Below are positions 43,495 through 52,908 of a DNA stretch of 64,000 nucleotides, in pieces (the stretch's first letter is position 1; each line of letters starts with the position of its first letter). The translations under genes were made by a program, and so were the position numbers. A model generated the notes under the pieces. That model was given only the letters and a program-made list of their open reading frames with translations. It did no database searches and was not told where the DNA came from. This DNA comes from Litorimonas sp964565335. Lineage in GTDB: Bacteria; Pseudomonadota; Alphaproteobacteria; Caulobacterales; Maricaulaceae. The DNA is taken from contig CAZMEN010000001.1 of the NCBI GenBank assembly GCA_964565335.1, forward strand, positions 1 to 64,000, written 5' to 3'.

Positions 43495-44391
43495 ATGAAG
43501 CTCACTAAAATATTAGGCGTTGCAATAGCTCTGATAGCTTATGAAATTTCTCATGCTAAAGACGACACCCGCATAAAGTCTTCTTTAGAGATTCAAACCC
43601 AACAAAAAGATTTCATCTCCGCACTCATTGAGACAGCACCCTCACGCGGCACGCATAAGCAACGCGCACAAGCCGCCGACTTCCTACTCAAAAAACTTAA
43701 GGAAGCCGGCTTGCCTGCTAAACGCCAAACCTATCAATATCCGAATATTCATGACCTATTGGATTTATTTGTCCCGCCCTATCGCGGGCAAAATATAGTC
43801 TCGCACATTCCCGCCACACAGCCATCCGAGGAATATATCGTGATAGGCGCGCATTATGACACGGTATTAGACAGCCCCGGCGCGGATGATAATGCATCAG
43901 GTGTCGCGATTATATTTTCGCTCGGCCAAGCTTTGCTGGAATTAAAAGAAAGAGATGTAAATTTTTTGATCGTCTTCTTTGATCACGAGGAAGATGACGG
44001 TTCAGGCAGCAAAGCCTATCTGAGAACATTGCAAAAAGAAGGTCTCTCAATTATCTCAATGCATAATATTGATATGATTGGTTGGGATGGCGATAAAGAC
44101 AAAACCATAGAATTAGAATTCTCCACGGATAAGATGGAAAATATTTATCGTTCCGCCGCCACGGCGCACGGCGTAACGATAACACCTGTCACCTATAATT
44201 CTTCGGACCATATTCCATTTCGCCAGGCAGGCATTGAAGTCGTTTGTATGTCAGAGGAATATAATAGCGGTGACTCAACCCCTCATTATCACAAAGCTAC
44301 AGACACAATAGAGACTTTAGACTTTGAATATTTAGCCTCTACCACCTTGATTCTAACGGACGTCATGACATCACTGGCGAGGCAAGATTGA
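43495..44391 (+). CDS. M28-family zinc aminopeptidase-like protein
   Basis: This 298-aa peptidase has a short signal-like N-terminus (LTKILGVAIALIAYEISHA) and the M28 metal ligands: His in VIGAHYDTV (near 122), Asp in PGADDNASGV (near 134), Glu pair in FFDHEEDDGS (near 167), Asp in NIDMIGWD (near 195) and His in PHYHKATDT (near 265). It probably releases N-terminal residues in the periplasm. It overlaps the next gene by 4 bases. Confidence 0.9.
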   Translation: MKLTKILGVAIALIAYEISHAKDDTRIKSSLEIQTQQKDFISALIETAPSRGTHKQRAQAADFLLKKLKEAGLPAKRQTYQYPNIHDLLDLFVPPYRGQNIVSHIPATQPSEEYIVIGAHYDTVLDSPGADDNASGVAIIFSLGQALLELKERDVNFLIVFFDHEEDDGSGSKAYLRTLQKEGLSIISMHNIDMIGWDGDKDKTIELEFSTDKMENIYRSAATAHGVTITPVTYNSSDHIPFRQAGIEVVCMSEEYNSGDSTPHYHKATDTIETLDFEYLASTTLILTDVMTSLARQD

Positions 44392-44783
44392 ACGCCTTAA
44401 AGGAAACATCACCGCGCATAATCTGGAGTGTATTGCTCATCTGGCTTGTCTATTTTTCAGCCAGAGGCGTACAGTTTGCATTTATCGACTCTTATGCCCC
44501 TCTTATATTTTCAGGGTTCTTAGGCCTGATAACAATCGCCGCCTATGTGATGAAAGGCAGAGCGAGAAGAAAGGCGATTAAACTCTTCGGACTCATCTTA
44601 ATACTATATAGTATTATAAAAGCTTCACTTGGCCTGTTACTAAAGTTTGCCCCTGTTAATTCGGTGCATGCCAGCGAAAGTGCATCTATTGCCTACTTCC
44701 TTCTGACAGGTCTAATTCTTACCGGCGGCCTCTACCTCTTTAAAGTCAAAATGGACGATCAAGAAAAAGGCGTCGCGAGATAG
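44388..44783 (+). CDS. Small membrane protein of unknown function
   Basis: This 131-aa protein has about four membrane segments (IIWSVLLIWLVYFSA, APLIFSGFLGLITIAAYVM, LFGLILILYSIIKASLGLLL, IAYFLLTGLILTGGLYLF). The start is TTG at 44388, coupled to the M28 peptidase by a TTGA overlap. No family recognised. Confidence 0.7.
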   Translation: MNALKETSPRIIWSVLLIWLVYFSARGVQFAFIDSYAPLIFSGFLGLITIAAYVMKGRARRKAIKLFGLILILYSIIKASLGLLLKFAPVNSVHASESASIAYFLLTGLILTGGLYLFKVKMDDQEKGVAR

Positions 44784-44936
44784 TTTAGAAACCATCCATC
44801 ACGCCCCTCAACAAGCAGGAATAAAGCAGACATTAGCAAGTGTTTTACTTGGAGCGACTTTAAGACATTCAATTTAGATGATAACTCGTGAACCAGTTAT
44901 AATTTTTGACGTGTTCTGCAATTTTCTAAAGAAGCA

Positions 44937-46193
44937 TTACTTAGCCCCTCTCTTTACCAAAGCCATTGAGCCTGGCCCTGCGCCTGTGCGCAGCACATAT
45001 GAGCTTTTGATCAGAGCAAACCCATCGATCTCATAAACGCTGATATGACCAGCTGTGGTTGATTGCACAAACAGCATTGACCCATCGGGGCTGAACTCTA
45101 CACCTTGGGGTGAAAAATCGACCGGCAGGTAGGAAAGAACCCGCATAGATTTCGACGTAAGATCAATTACTGCCAAGTGCCCGATATAGGGGCCGTCGAG
45201 ACAGGTGATCACAGCGAAACGTCCGCTTGGATGAAAGGCGACACTCTCCAGTCCTTGCGCCAGATCTGGAATCGCGTCTGTGACTTCAGGGGGTGTTGCT
45301 GTCATATCGATGCTAAGGACAGCGTCGAGCGGCTGTTTAGCCACGATGCCGAGCCCATTTAAAACAAGGACACGCTTGCCGTCCGGGCTGAAACGCGGCG
45401 CAAAGGGCTGGTCTATTTCGCCAATATCGGGGGCAATACCAATCTCAGACACATGGGTGATGGTATTTTCTGTCAGCGTGAAAAGATGCAGCGCCACGGG
45501 CGTTGTATAATCAAGTCGCTCTGCCGCCGTTGCAATGATAGCGCGTCCATCGGGGCTGACTGCGAAGGATGTAAAGTGGCGCGGGAATGGATCACTTTCT
45601 GAGATCAGAGTCGGCTCTCCATCATCCATTGAGAAAAGATGGAATTGACGATCGCTTATCGCGATGACTCGTCTATCATCAGGATGGGCCATGACCTGCC
45701 AAGCATGATACGGCAAGTCGAAGGTTTGAATGATTGAAAGGTCGTCTGCATCCAAATCAACGACAGCAACCTGGTTTGGCTCGTCTTTGGCACCGACACT
45801 TGCTCCAAATGGATGGTTGGCGATAAAAGCATAACGTCCTGCCGATATAACAGCGCCATAGGGCGCGCCAGCAAATGTGTTTGGTGCTGCATCTTGGACT
45901 GTTCGTGTTACGGGCGGCGCGTCGGGCATAAGATCAATAACGGTGACTGAATCTGGAAATTTGCGCTCTCCACCCCACACCGAAGCAAGCGCATCCCCAT
46001 CATTAACACTTACAATGCGCAGCGGCGTAGCGGATGTGATGTAAGGGTTAGTGGACTCTCTACCCATCTCTGGTGCGGTGCAAGCGACACAGAGCAGAGC
46101 GATAGTTAAGGTCAAAAAAAGCAATATACGCCGCGTGCCAAATGACAACCAGTTCTGGTCTTCGATGTGTTTAATATTGCTGCGAAGTAACAT
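44937..46193 (-). CDS. Exported beta-propeller protein (YncE/lactonase-like)
   Basis: This 418-aa protein has a signal segment (ILLFLTLTIALLCVACTA) that may be lipid-modified at the Cys. Repeated propeller blades follow (FAVSPDGRAIIATAA, PRFSPDGKRVLVLNG, VAFHPSGRFAVITCLDG, VEFSPDGSMLFVQST). The repeated SPDG/HPSG motifs fit YncE-like seven-bladed propellers. Its function is unknown. It stands alone between the M28 gene and the hut cluster. Confidence 0.8.
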   Translation of the reverse strand: MLLRSNIKHIEDQNWLSFGTRRILLFLTLTIALLCVACTAPEMGRESTNPYITSATPLRIVSVNDGDALASVWGGERKFPDSVTVIDLMPDAPPVTRTVQDAAPNTFAGAPYGAVISAGRYAFIANHPFGASVGAKDEPNQVAVVDLDADDLSIIQTFDLPYHAWQVMAHPDDRRVIAISDRQFHLFSMDDGEPTLISESDPFPRHFTSFAVSPDGRAIIATAAERLDYTTPVALHLFTLTENTITHVSEIGIAPDIGEIDQPFAPRFSPDGKRVLVLNGLGIVAKQPLDAVLSIDMTATPPEVTDAIPDLAQGLESVAFHPSGRFAVITCLDGPYIGHLAVIDLTSKSMRVLSYLPVDFSPQGVEFSPDGSMLFVQSTTAGHISVYEIDGFALIKSSYVLRTGAGPGSMALVKRGAK

Positions 46194-46361
46194 GATGCGC
46201 GCCTAATCCCTTAAAGCGAACATAGCGTTTTCCGTATTTCTGTCTAGGGATGGTTCAGCATCCTTCTTTGAGCACTTTAAGCCCCTCAGCTAATATCCGT
46301 CATGGGGAGCAATGCGTCATCCGACACACTTCGCCGCTATCCAAAACGCCCCTAAAACCAC

Positions 46362-48029
46362 TCACAAAACCCCCGGTAAGTTCAACCCCTTCTCTGCCGC
46401 ACACTCTTTCGCAATCTCATATCCTGCATCGGCGTGGCGCATGACGCCTGTGGCGGGATCATTCCAGAGCACGCGGTCTAACCGCCGCGCGGCATCGTCT
46501 GTGCCGTCAGCGACGACGACCATGCCCGAATGTTGAGAGAAACCCATGCCGACACCGCCGCCGTGATGGAGGCTCACCCATGTAGCGCCTGACGCGGTAT
46601 TCAGCAGCGCATTTAATAAGGGCCAATCCGAGACAGCATCCGATCCATCTTTCATGGCTTCGGTTTCGCGGTTCGGGCTTGCCACAGAACCGCTATCCAA
46701 ATGATCGCGCCCAATCACGACGGGCGCTTTCAATTCGCCGCTTTTGACCATTTCATTAAAGGCCAAACCCAAACGATGGCGGTCACCCAGACCAACCCAA
46801 CAGATACGCGCGGGTAGGCCTTGGAAGGCAATGCGGTCTCGCGCCATGTCGAGCCAATTATGAAGATGGGCGTCATTAGGCAAAAGCTCTTTTACCTTGG
46901 CATCTGTTTTATAAATGTCTTCGGGGTCACCGGATAACGCCACCCAACGGAACGGGCCTATACCACGGCAGAAAAGCGGGCGGATATAGGCGGGGACAAA
47001 ACCCGGAAAATCAAAGGCGTTTTCCAGCCCCTCATCTTTGGCAACCTGCCGAATATTATTACCATAATCCAGCGTCGGCACGCCTTGGTGCCAGAAATCG
47101 AGCATGGCTTGGACTTGAACCCTCATCGATTTTCGCGCCGCTTTCTCGACAGCCTTTGGATCCGCCTCGCGCTTGTCTTTCCACTCGGCCATGGACCACC
47201 CCAGAGGGAGATAGCCATTAACAGGGTCATGAGCCGAGGTCTGGTCAGTCACCATATCGGGGCGTACACCACGCTTGACCAGGTCAGGAAAAATCTCTGC
47301 CGCATTTCCGCAAAGCCCCACAGATTTCGCCTCCCCCGCTTTCGTCCATGTCTCAATAAGGGCGAGCGCCTCATCCAAGGTGTCGGCCTTCTCATCCACA
47401 TAACGGGTCCTCAGGCGGAAATCGATGCTTTCGGGATTACATTCCACGGCGAGGCAACACGCCCCCGCCATGACGGCCGCGAGCGGCTGTGCGCCGCCCA
47501 TACCGCCTAGACCGCCCGTTAAAATCCATTTGCCTGTTAGGTCACCATTATAGTGTTTACGGCCTGCTTCGACAAAGGTCTCATAGGTACCCTGCACGAT
47601 ACCTTGCGTCCCAATATAAATCCAAGATCCTGCTGTCATCTGGCCATACATCATCAATCCGGCCTTATCGAGGTCATTAAAATGATCCCAATTCGCCCAG
47701 TTAGGAACAAGGTTTGAATTGGCAATTAAAACGCGCGGCGCGTCTTTATGGGTTCTGAAAACACCAACAGGCTTGCCCGATTGCACCAAGAGCGTTTCGT
47801 CCTCGGTGAGGGTTTTGAGGCTTGCCGTAATACGGTCAAAATCTTCCCATGTGCGGGCGGCTCGGCCAATGCCGCCATAGACCACTAATTCGTCAGGGTT
47901 CTCCGCAACCTCTCTGTCGAGATTATTTTGCAACATGCGAAACGGCGCTTCGGTTGTCCAGCTAAGGCAGTTGAGCTCTGCGCCTATCGGGCTTTTCACA
48001 TCGCGTCTGTTTTTTAAAAATCGTGTCAT
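46362..48029 (-). CDS. hutU: Urocanate hydratase
   Basis: This 555-aa enzyme adds water to urocanate in step two of histidine breakdown. It has GKPVGVFRTHKDAPRVLIANSNLVP (near 90), the NAD+-binding WILTGGLGGMGGAQPLA (near 170), LCGNAAEIFPDLV, and TDQTSAHDPVNGYLPLGWS (near 268) with the conserved motif, then ARICWVGLGDRHRLGLAFNEMV. It is the last gene of the hutI-hutH-hutU run. Confidence 0.97.
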   Translation of the reverse strand: MTRFLKNRRDVKSPIGAELNCLSWTTEAPFRMLQNNLDREVAENPDELVVYGGIGRAARTWEDFDRITASLKTLTEDETLLVQSGKPVGVFRTHKDAPRVLIANSNLVPNWANWDHFNDLDKAGLMMYGQMTAGSWIYIGTQGIVQGTYETFVEAGRKHYNGDLTGKWILTGGLGGMGGAQPLAAVMAGACCLAVECNPESIDFRLRTRYVDEKADTLDEALALIETWTKAGEAKSVGLCGNAAEIFPDLVKRGVRPDMVTDQTSAHDPVNGYLPLGWSMAEWKDKREADPKAVEKAARKSMRVQVQAMLDFWHQGVPTLDYGNNIRQVAKDEGLENAFDFPGFVPAYIRPLFCRGIGPFRWVALSGDPEDIYKTDAKVKELLPNDAHLHNWLDMARDRIAFQGLPARICWVGLGDRHRLGLAFNEMVKSGELKAPVVIGRDHLDSGSVASPNRETEAMKDGSDAVSDWPLLNALLNTASGATWVSLHHGGGVGMGFSQHSGMVVVADGTDDAARRLDRVLWNDPATGVMRHADAGYEIAKECAAEKGLNLPGVL

Positions 48030-48069
48030 AGCGTTCTCTTAAAGGAGATTAAATATTTAAAGTGACGAC

Positions 48070-49599
48070 TTAAAAGCTAAGGCGATCAGCCGCGCCGCCA
48101 ATGCCGTCGAAATTCGGATCACGCATCAGGGCCGCCAAATTTTCAATATCCGGACTGACAATGCGGTCTTCGGTCAAATGCGGGCAAACCGCGCGGAGTT
48201 GGTCGATTACATTTTGCAGAGGCGCACTAGTTTTAAGCGGCGCGCGGAGCTCTATGCCTTGTGCGGCGGCCATGGCTTCGACGGCTAAAATGCCAGACAG
48301 GTTCTCATGCATTTCCAATAAGCGCCGCGCCCCGTGACAGGCCATAGAGACATGGTCTTCTTGGTTGGCAGACGTCGGTGTGGAATCTACAGAGCGCGGA
48401 TTGGCCAGCGCCTTGTTCTCGCTCATCAATGCCGCAGAGGTGACTTCTGCAATCATCAATCCAGATTTCAAACCGGGATCAGGCGCCAGGAATGCGGGGA
48501 GGCCAAAGCTCAAAGCCGGGTCGACCAAAAGCGCGACACGGCGCTGCGCGATACAGCCAATTTCCGAAATCGCAATCGCCGCCAAATCCGCCGTCAATGC
48601 CACAGGTTCAGCATGGAAGTTCCCGCCCGAGACTATTTTCCCGTCCGATAATACGAGCGGGTTATCCGTCGCCGCATTGGCTTCGATTTCCAACGTCCGC
48701 GCGACATGGCGAAGCTGGTCAAGACACGCCCCAATAACTTGCGGGGCACAGCGTAGGCAATATGGGTCTTGAACGCGCTCATCCTCTTCGCGGTGACTGT
48801 CGCGTATTTCCGACCCCTGCAACAAATCGCGGAGCCTTTGCGCGCTTTCAATTTGGCCCTGATGGCCTCGCAGCTTGTGAATTTCAGGGTGGAACGGCGC
48901 ACTTGACCCCATAGCGGCATCAATCGATAGCGCCGCCGTTGTCAGAGAGAGTTCGGCCAAATGCCACGCGTCAAACAAACCAATCAAGGCCAAAGCCGTC
49001 GAGGCTTGCGTGCCGTTTAGTAATGCCAAACCTTCTTTGGCATGGAGTTCCACAGGCTCTAATCCAGCTTTGCGCAAGGCTTCGCCTGCCTCCACTCTCT
49101 CGCCTTTATAAAAAGCCTCCCCGTCTCCGATAAGTGTCGCCGACATGTGGGCCAAGGGCGCTAAATCACCTGAGGCGCCGACGGAACCTTTTTCAGGAAT
49201 CAAGGGAATGACATCTGCTTTCAGTAAATTCTGTAAGGCCGTAATGACTTCGGGCCTAACGCCGGAGGCCCCCCGCCCCAGAGATAAACATTTCAAAGCA
49301 ATGATGAGGCGCACAACGGGTTCCGGTAAAGCCTTGCCAAAGCCTGCGCTGTGAGAACGCACAAGATTGCGCTGCAAATCTTTAAGCTTATCATCTTCAA
49401 TTCGCACAGAGGCGAGTTTGCCAAACCCCGTATTCACACCATAAATTGCGTCGCCCGTCTGGATGGCGGCATTAAGGCGGCCTGCGCTTTGGGTGACTGC
49501 GGCAAAGGCCGACGGGGCGATGTCGAAACTCTCCCCTGAACGGTAAAAGGCTTCGAGATCTGACAGCCCTGCTTGCCCCGGTGTGAAAGTGAAACTCAT
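48070..49599 (-). CDS. hutH: Histidine ammonia-lyase
   Basis: This 509-aa enzyme converts histidine to urocanate and ammonia. The MIO cofactor comes from the Ala-Ser-Gly of GSVGASGDLAPLAHMSA (near 145). Other landmarks are YGVNTGFGKLASVRI (near 55), LVRSHSAGFGK, and QEDHVSMACHGARRL. The ATG at 49599 overlaps the hutI stop (ATGA) and follows GGGGA. The ORF extension upstream is not used. Confidence 0.97.
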   Translation of the reverse strand: MSFTFTPGQAGLSDLEAFYRSGESFDIAPSAFAAVTQSAGRLNAAIQTGDAIYGVNTGFGKLASVRIEDDKLKDLQRNLVRSHSAGFGKALPEPVVRLIIALKCLSLGRGASGVRPEVITALQNLLKADVIPLIPEKGSVGASGDLAPLAHMSATLIGDGEAFYKGERVEAGEALRKAGLEPVELHAKEGLALLNGTQASTALALIGLFDAWHLAELSLTTAALSIDAAMGSSAPFHPEIHKLRGHQGQIESAQRLRDLLQGSEIRDSHREEDERVQDPYCLRCAPQVIGACLDQLRHVARTLEIEANAATDNPLVLSDGKIVSGGNFHAEPVALTADLAAIAISEIGCIAQRRVALLVDPALSFGLPAFLAPDPGLKSGLMIAEVTSAALMSENKALANPRSVDSTPTSANQEDHVSMACHGARRLLEMHENLSGILAVEAMAAAQGIELRAPLKTSAPLQNVIDQLRAVCPHLTEDRIVSPDIENLAALMRDPNFDGIGGAADRLSF

Positions 49600-50810
49600 A
49601 AAGTATCCCCTAACGATAGGCGGCCATGCAGAGGAGAAGCGCCCATCCAATAGCTAAGTTCTGACGGATGAGCGGCATCCCAGACGGCCAAATCAGAACG
49701 AAAACCTTTGCGTAATTGGCCGTGCTGTGTCCCTAACCCCAAGGCTTTCGCCGCGTGACGTGTTACCCCCGCCAAGGTTTCTTCTGGTGTCAAGCCGAAC
49801 AGGGTGCAGCCCATATTCATGGCCATTAATAAGGAGCACAAAGGCGAGCTGCCCGGATTGCAATCCGTCGCCAAAGCCATGGGCACATCATGTTTACGCA
49901 AGGCCTCAATCGGCGGGAGTTGTATCTCGCCCAGCGTATAAAATGCACCCGGTAATAAAACGGCCACCGTTGCGCTTTGCGCAAAAACAGGCACATCACC
50001 GGGGTTTAAATATTCCAAGTGATCGGCAGAGAGGCCGTCATAGGCGGCGGCCAATAGAGCCCCTTTTTGGTCGGAGAGTTGTTCGGCATGGAGTTTGACG
50101 GGCAGACCCAATTCTTTTGCTACATCAAAAATGCGTCGCATCTGCTCCGTCGAAAAACCAATGCTTTCACAGAACCCATCCACCGCATCGACGAGGCCCT
50201 CTGAGTGAGCTTGTCGCAGACCCGCAATGACCACCTCATCAATATAACGGTCAGCCTCACCTTTATACTCAGGCGGCAGAGCATGCGCAGCGAGCCATGT
50301 TGTTTTGATGACAACATTGCGTCTCTCACCAATCTTACGGGCAATACGCAACATCCTTATTTCATGCTCAATCGACAAGCCGTAGCCTGATTTAATCTCA
50401 ATCACGCCTACACCATCGCAAAGCAGCACATCAACACGGCGCAATGCTTGGCGCAACAAGCCTTCATCAGACGCCGTCCGCGTGTCGCGCATGGTGGACA
50501 AGATTCCGCCGCCCGCTTTCGCAATCTCCGCGTAACTCGCCCCGTTCAGTCGCATTTCAAATTCTTTGGCGCGGTTTCCCCCGAATATAATATGAGTATG
50601 GCAATCTAACAAAGCCGGCGTCACCAAACGCCCGCCAAGGGATTGTTTAGGCGTATCCGAGAACGCGTGGGGCAGATCATCCATCGGGCCCACCCATAGA
50701 ATTTCGTCTACATTGGCCACGAGCGCGCCATTTTCTATCAAACCATAGGGCTCAATTCCTGCTACCATCGTGGCGAATATGCCCTCATGATATAAAACTC
50801 TATCCGTCAT
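49596..50810 (-). CDS. hutI: Imidazolonepropionase
   Basis: This 404-aa amidohydrolase opens the imidazolone ring in step three. Metal ligands lie in LLDCHTHIIFGGNR (near 70), KLHAEQLSDQKGA (near 240) and LATDCNPGSSP (near 312); IKSGYGLSIEHEIRML is typical. The ATG at 50810 has GGAGG 5 bases upstream. It is the first gene of the minus-strand hut operon, divergent from hutC. Confidence 0.96.
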   Translation of the reverse strand: MTDRVLYHEGIFATMVAGIEPYGLIENGALVANVDEILWVGPMDDLPHAFSDTPKQSLGGRLVTPALLDCHTHIIFGGNRAKEFEMRLNGASYAEIAKAGGGILSTMRDTRTASDEGLLRQALRRVDVLLCDGVGVIEIKSGYGLSIEHEIRMLRIARKIGERRNVVIKTTWLAAHALPPEYKGEADRYIDEVVIAGLRQAHSEGLVDAVDGFCESIGFSTEQMRRIFDVAKELGLPVKLHAEQLSDQKGALLAAAYDGLSADHLEYLNPGDVPVFAQSATVAVLLPGAFYTLGEIQLPPIEALRKHDVPMALATDCNPGSSPLCSLLMAMNMGCTLFGLTPEETLAGVTRHAAKALGLGTQHGQLRKGFRSDLAVWDAAHPSELSYWMGASPLHGRLSLGDTL

Positions 50811-50869
50811 AGCCCTCCACGGCTTTTCTGATTTATGGCCTTTTGAATTGCTATCGCCCGCCACATCAT

Positions 50870-50887
50870 TTATATGTATGCACATAA
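50870..50887. promoter_or_regulatory. Candidate HutC operator between hutI and hutC
   Basis: TTATATGTATGCACATAA is an imperfect palindrome that matches its own reverse complement at most positions. It resembles the TGTATATACA-type sites bound by HutC in other proteobacteria. It sits 60 bases before the hutI ATG and 22 before the hutC ATG, suited to controlling both. Confidence 0.5.
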
Positions 50888-50908
50888 TAATGAATTGAGG
50901 CAAGCCTA

Positions 50909-51604
50909 ATGGCGACGCATTCGCATCACGATATTCGACAATCCTTGCTCTCCCGCATCCAATCCGGAGAGTGGCCTTTGGGCAGTCTTATTCCCGGAGA
51001 GATGCAACTGGCGGAAGATTATGGATGCGCAAGGGCGACCGTGAACCGCGCTCTCCGTACCCTCGCCGAAGACGGCCTTGTCATTCGCAAGCGAAAAGGC
51101 GGTACGCGTATTCGGGCTAACCCTGTCCGCGCGGCCAAACTCACCATCCCGATTATTCGTGAACAAGTCGAAGCCAGAGGCCAGAGTTACACTTTCAAAA
51201 ATCTGCAAACCTATGAAGCCGACCCGCCTCCCGCAATCCAAGAAAGGCTGCGCCTAACAAAGACGGACAATGTGCTTTATGTCGAAACGCTACATTTCGC
51301 AGACGACGCAGTTTTTGCTCTAGAGAACAGGTGGCTCAACCAAAACGCTATTTCGCAATTTGGAGACCTCCCTGACGAAAATGGCCTCAGCTTGAACGAG
51401 TGGCTCGTCAAAACCGTCCCCTTTTCCAACGGCGATATGCGCTTTTCCGCTATGCAAGCAGACGCCGCGACAGCAACAATTATGGGTGTAAGCCTAGGCG
51501 AAGCGCTCTTTGCAATTGACCGAACAACTTGGTCGGATGAGGCGTTTATTACGACGACGCAGCTCCTGCACGCTCCCGGTTTTGACGTTTATTTACAGGT
51601 TTAA
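50909..51604 (+). CDS. hutC: Histidine utilisation repressor, GntR family
   Basis: This 231-aa GntR/HutC-type repressor has a winged helix (SGEWPLGSLIPGEMQLAEDYGCARATVNRALRTLAEDGLVIRKRKGGTRI, residues 15-68). A UTRA effector domain follows (RLTKTDNVLYVETLHFADDAVFALENRWLN). HutC proteins bind urocanate, which relieves repression. GAGG lies 9 bases before the ATG. It is in an operon with hutG. Confidence 0.95.
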   Translation: MATHSHHDIRQSLLSRIQSGEWPLGSLIPGEMQLAEDYGCARATVNRALRTLAEDGLVIRKRKGGTRIRANPVRAAKLTIPIIREQVEARGQSYTFKNLQTYEADPPPAIQERLRLTKTDNVLYVETLHFADDAVFALENRWLNQNAISQFGDLPDENGLSLNEWLVKTVPFSNGDMRFSAMQADAATATIMGVSLGEALFAIDRTTWSDEAFITTTQLLHAPGFDVYLQV

Positions 51605-51619
51605 ATCAAGGTTACACTG

Positions 51620-52564
51620 ATGTCCGTTTTTCATACGCCTGCCCAAAAAATGACCGGCCGTGATGATATCGAGGACGGACCCTTGGCCAAACGTGTTTAT
51701 CACTTCGCTCAGCCAGAAGAGGCCGGGCATGAAACCGAAATCGCCCTGATGGGCTTTGCCTGCGATGCAGGCGTGAACCGCAATAAAGGACGCATCGGCG
51801 CCAAAGCAGCCCCGGCCGCAATCCGCAAAGCGCTTGCGAACCTTGCCGCGCCAGAAAGCTTCAGCGTATTCACAGATTGGGGCGACATAACGGTAGAGGG
51901 CAATGATTTAGAAGAAGGGCAAGCGCTCTACGCCGAGCATCTGAGCGCTGCTTTAAAAATCCACAAACGCGTCGTCGTTCTAGGCGGCGGACATGAAACA
52001 GCTTATGGTAGTTTTTGCGGGTTACGCGCTGCTTACCCCAAGGCTTCCATCGGGATAATTAATCTAGATGCGCATCTGGATTTACGGAATATCGGCGCGG
52101 ACGGCCCGTCTTCAGGCACTCCGTTCAATCAAATCCGTACCATGGAAAAAGGCAACTTTGATTACCTTTGTATCGGCGCGGCGCGCGAGGCCAACACGCA
52201 AGCCCTCTTTGCTCGCGCCAAAGAGTGGGGCGTGAATGTTGTGTTTGATACAGAGCTTGCCAAAGACCCAAATTGCGCGGCGCAGAAAATCACGCACCTT
52301 TTTAAACGTAACGACATAATTTATTTGACTATAGACATAGACCTGCTCCCGCATTTCCATGCCCCCGGCGTCAGCGCCCCCGCCGCCCGCGGCGTCCCTC
52401 TCTCCACAGTCGAATTAATTCTTCATCAAATTAAAAGCGCCGCCAAAGACACCCAAACGCCAATACCAATAGCCGACATAGTCGAAGTCTCTCCACCTCA
52501 TGACCGAAATGGGATGACGGCAAAGACCGCGGCGGTGTTGGCGCTTGGGTTGATGATTGGGTAA
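51620..52564 (+). CDS. hutG: Formimidoylglutamase (ureohydrolase family)
   Basis: This 314-aa arginase-fold enzyme hydrolyses N-formimidoylglutamate to glutamate and formamide. Manganese ligands are seen in GGGHETAYG (near 122), INLDAHLDLRN (near 152-156) and YLTIDIDLLPHFHAPGVSAPA (near 235). With hutH, hutU and hutI it completes the short histidine pathway. It follows hutC by 15 bases. Confidence 0.93.
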   Translation: MSVFHTPAQKMTGRDDIEDGPLAKRVYHFAQPEEAGHETEIALMGFACDAGVNRNKGRIGAKAAPAAIRKALANLAAPESFSVFTDWGDITVEGNDLEEGQALYAEHLSAALKIHKRVVVLGGGHETAYGSFCGLRAAYPKASIGIINLDAHLDLRNIGADGPSSGTPFNQIRTMEKGNFDYLCIGAAREANTQALFARAKEWGVNVVFDTELAKDPNCAAQKITHLFKRNDIIYLTIDIDLLPHFHAPGVSAPAARGVPLSTVELILHQIKSAAKDTQTPIPIADIVEVSPPHDRNGMTAKTAAVLALGLMIG

Positions 52565-52908
52565 CTGGCTACCTGCCCCAAATATCATCATTTTTAATTT
52601 TTAATCTGGCATTCAATTATAATACGTCAAAACCTACGACTTTATATCGTTAGCAGGCCTCTAGAAACCACGCGGACATGACGGTTTTCTAGGGTTGTAG
52701 GATAGTGCCACTTTGGATTCACCGTATAAAAGTTACTGAAAAAGTAGCGCTCAATCGCGGAGGTAGGGGGTGTTGCACTCTTTGCAAATTAGCAAAAACG
52801 GTTCTAAGGCTGATTAAAATAATTTCAAAATCAGCTTGATGAGCGAATGACCTAAGTGGTAGCAAGAATGCTTTTTTCATAAAAGTGACGTTGAACTTGG
52901 AATAAAAA
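52565..52908. other. Intergenic stretch with small inverted repeats
   Basis: No gene seen in 344 bases. It has two weak hairpins: CTAGAAACC / GGTTTTCTAG with one bulge (52661-52692), and GCTGATT/AATCAGC (52809-52835). Neither has a T run. The second lies 73 bases before the next start. Confidence 0.4.
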
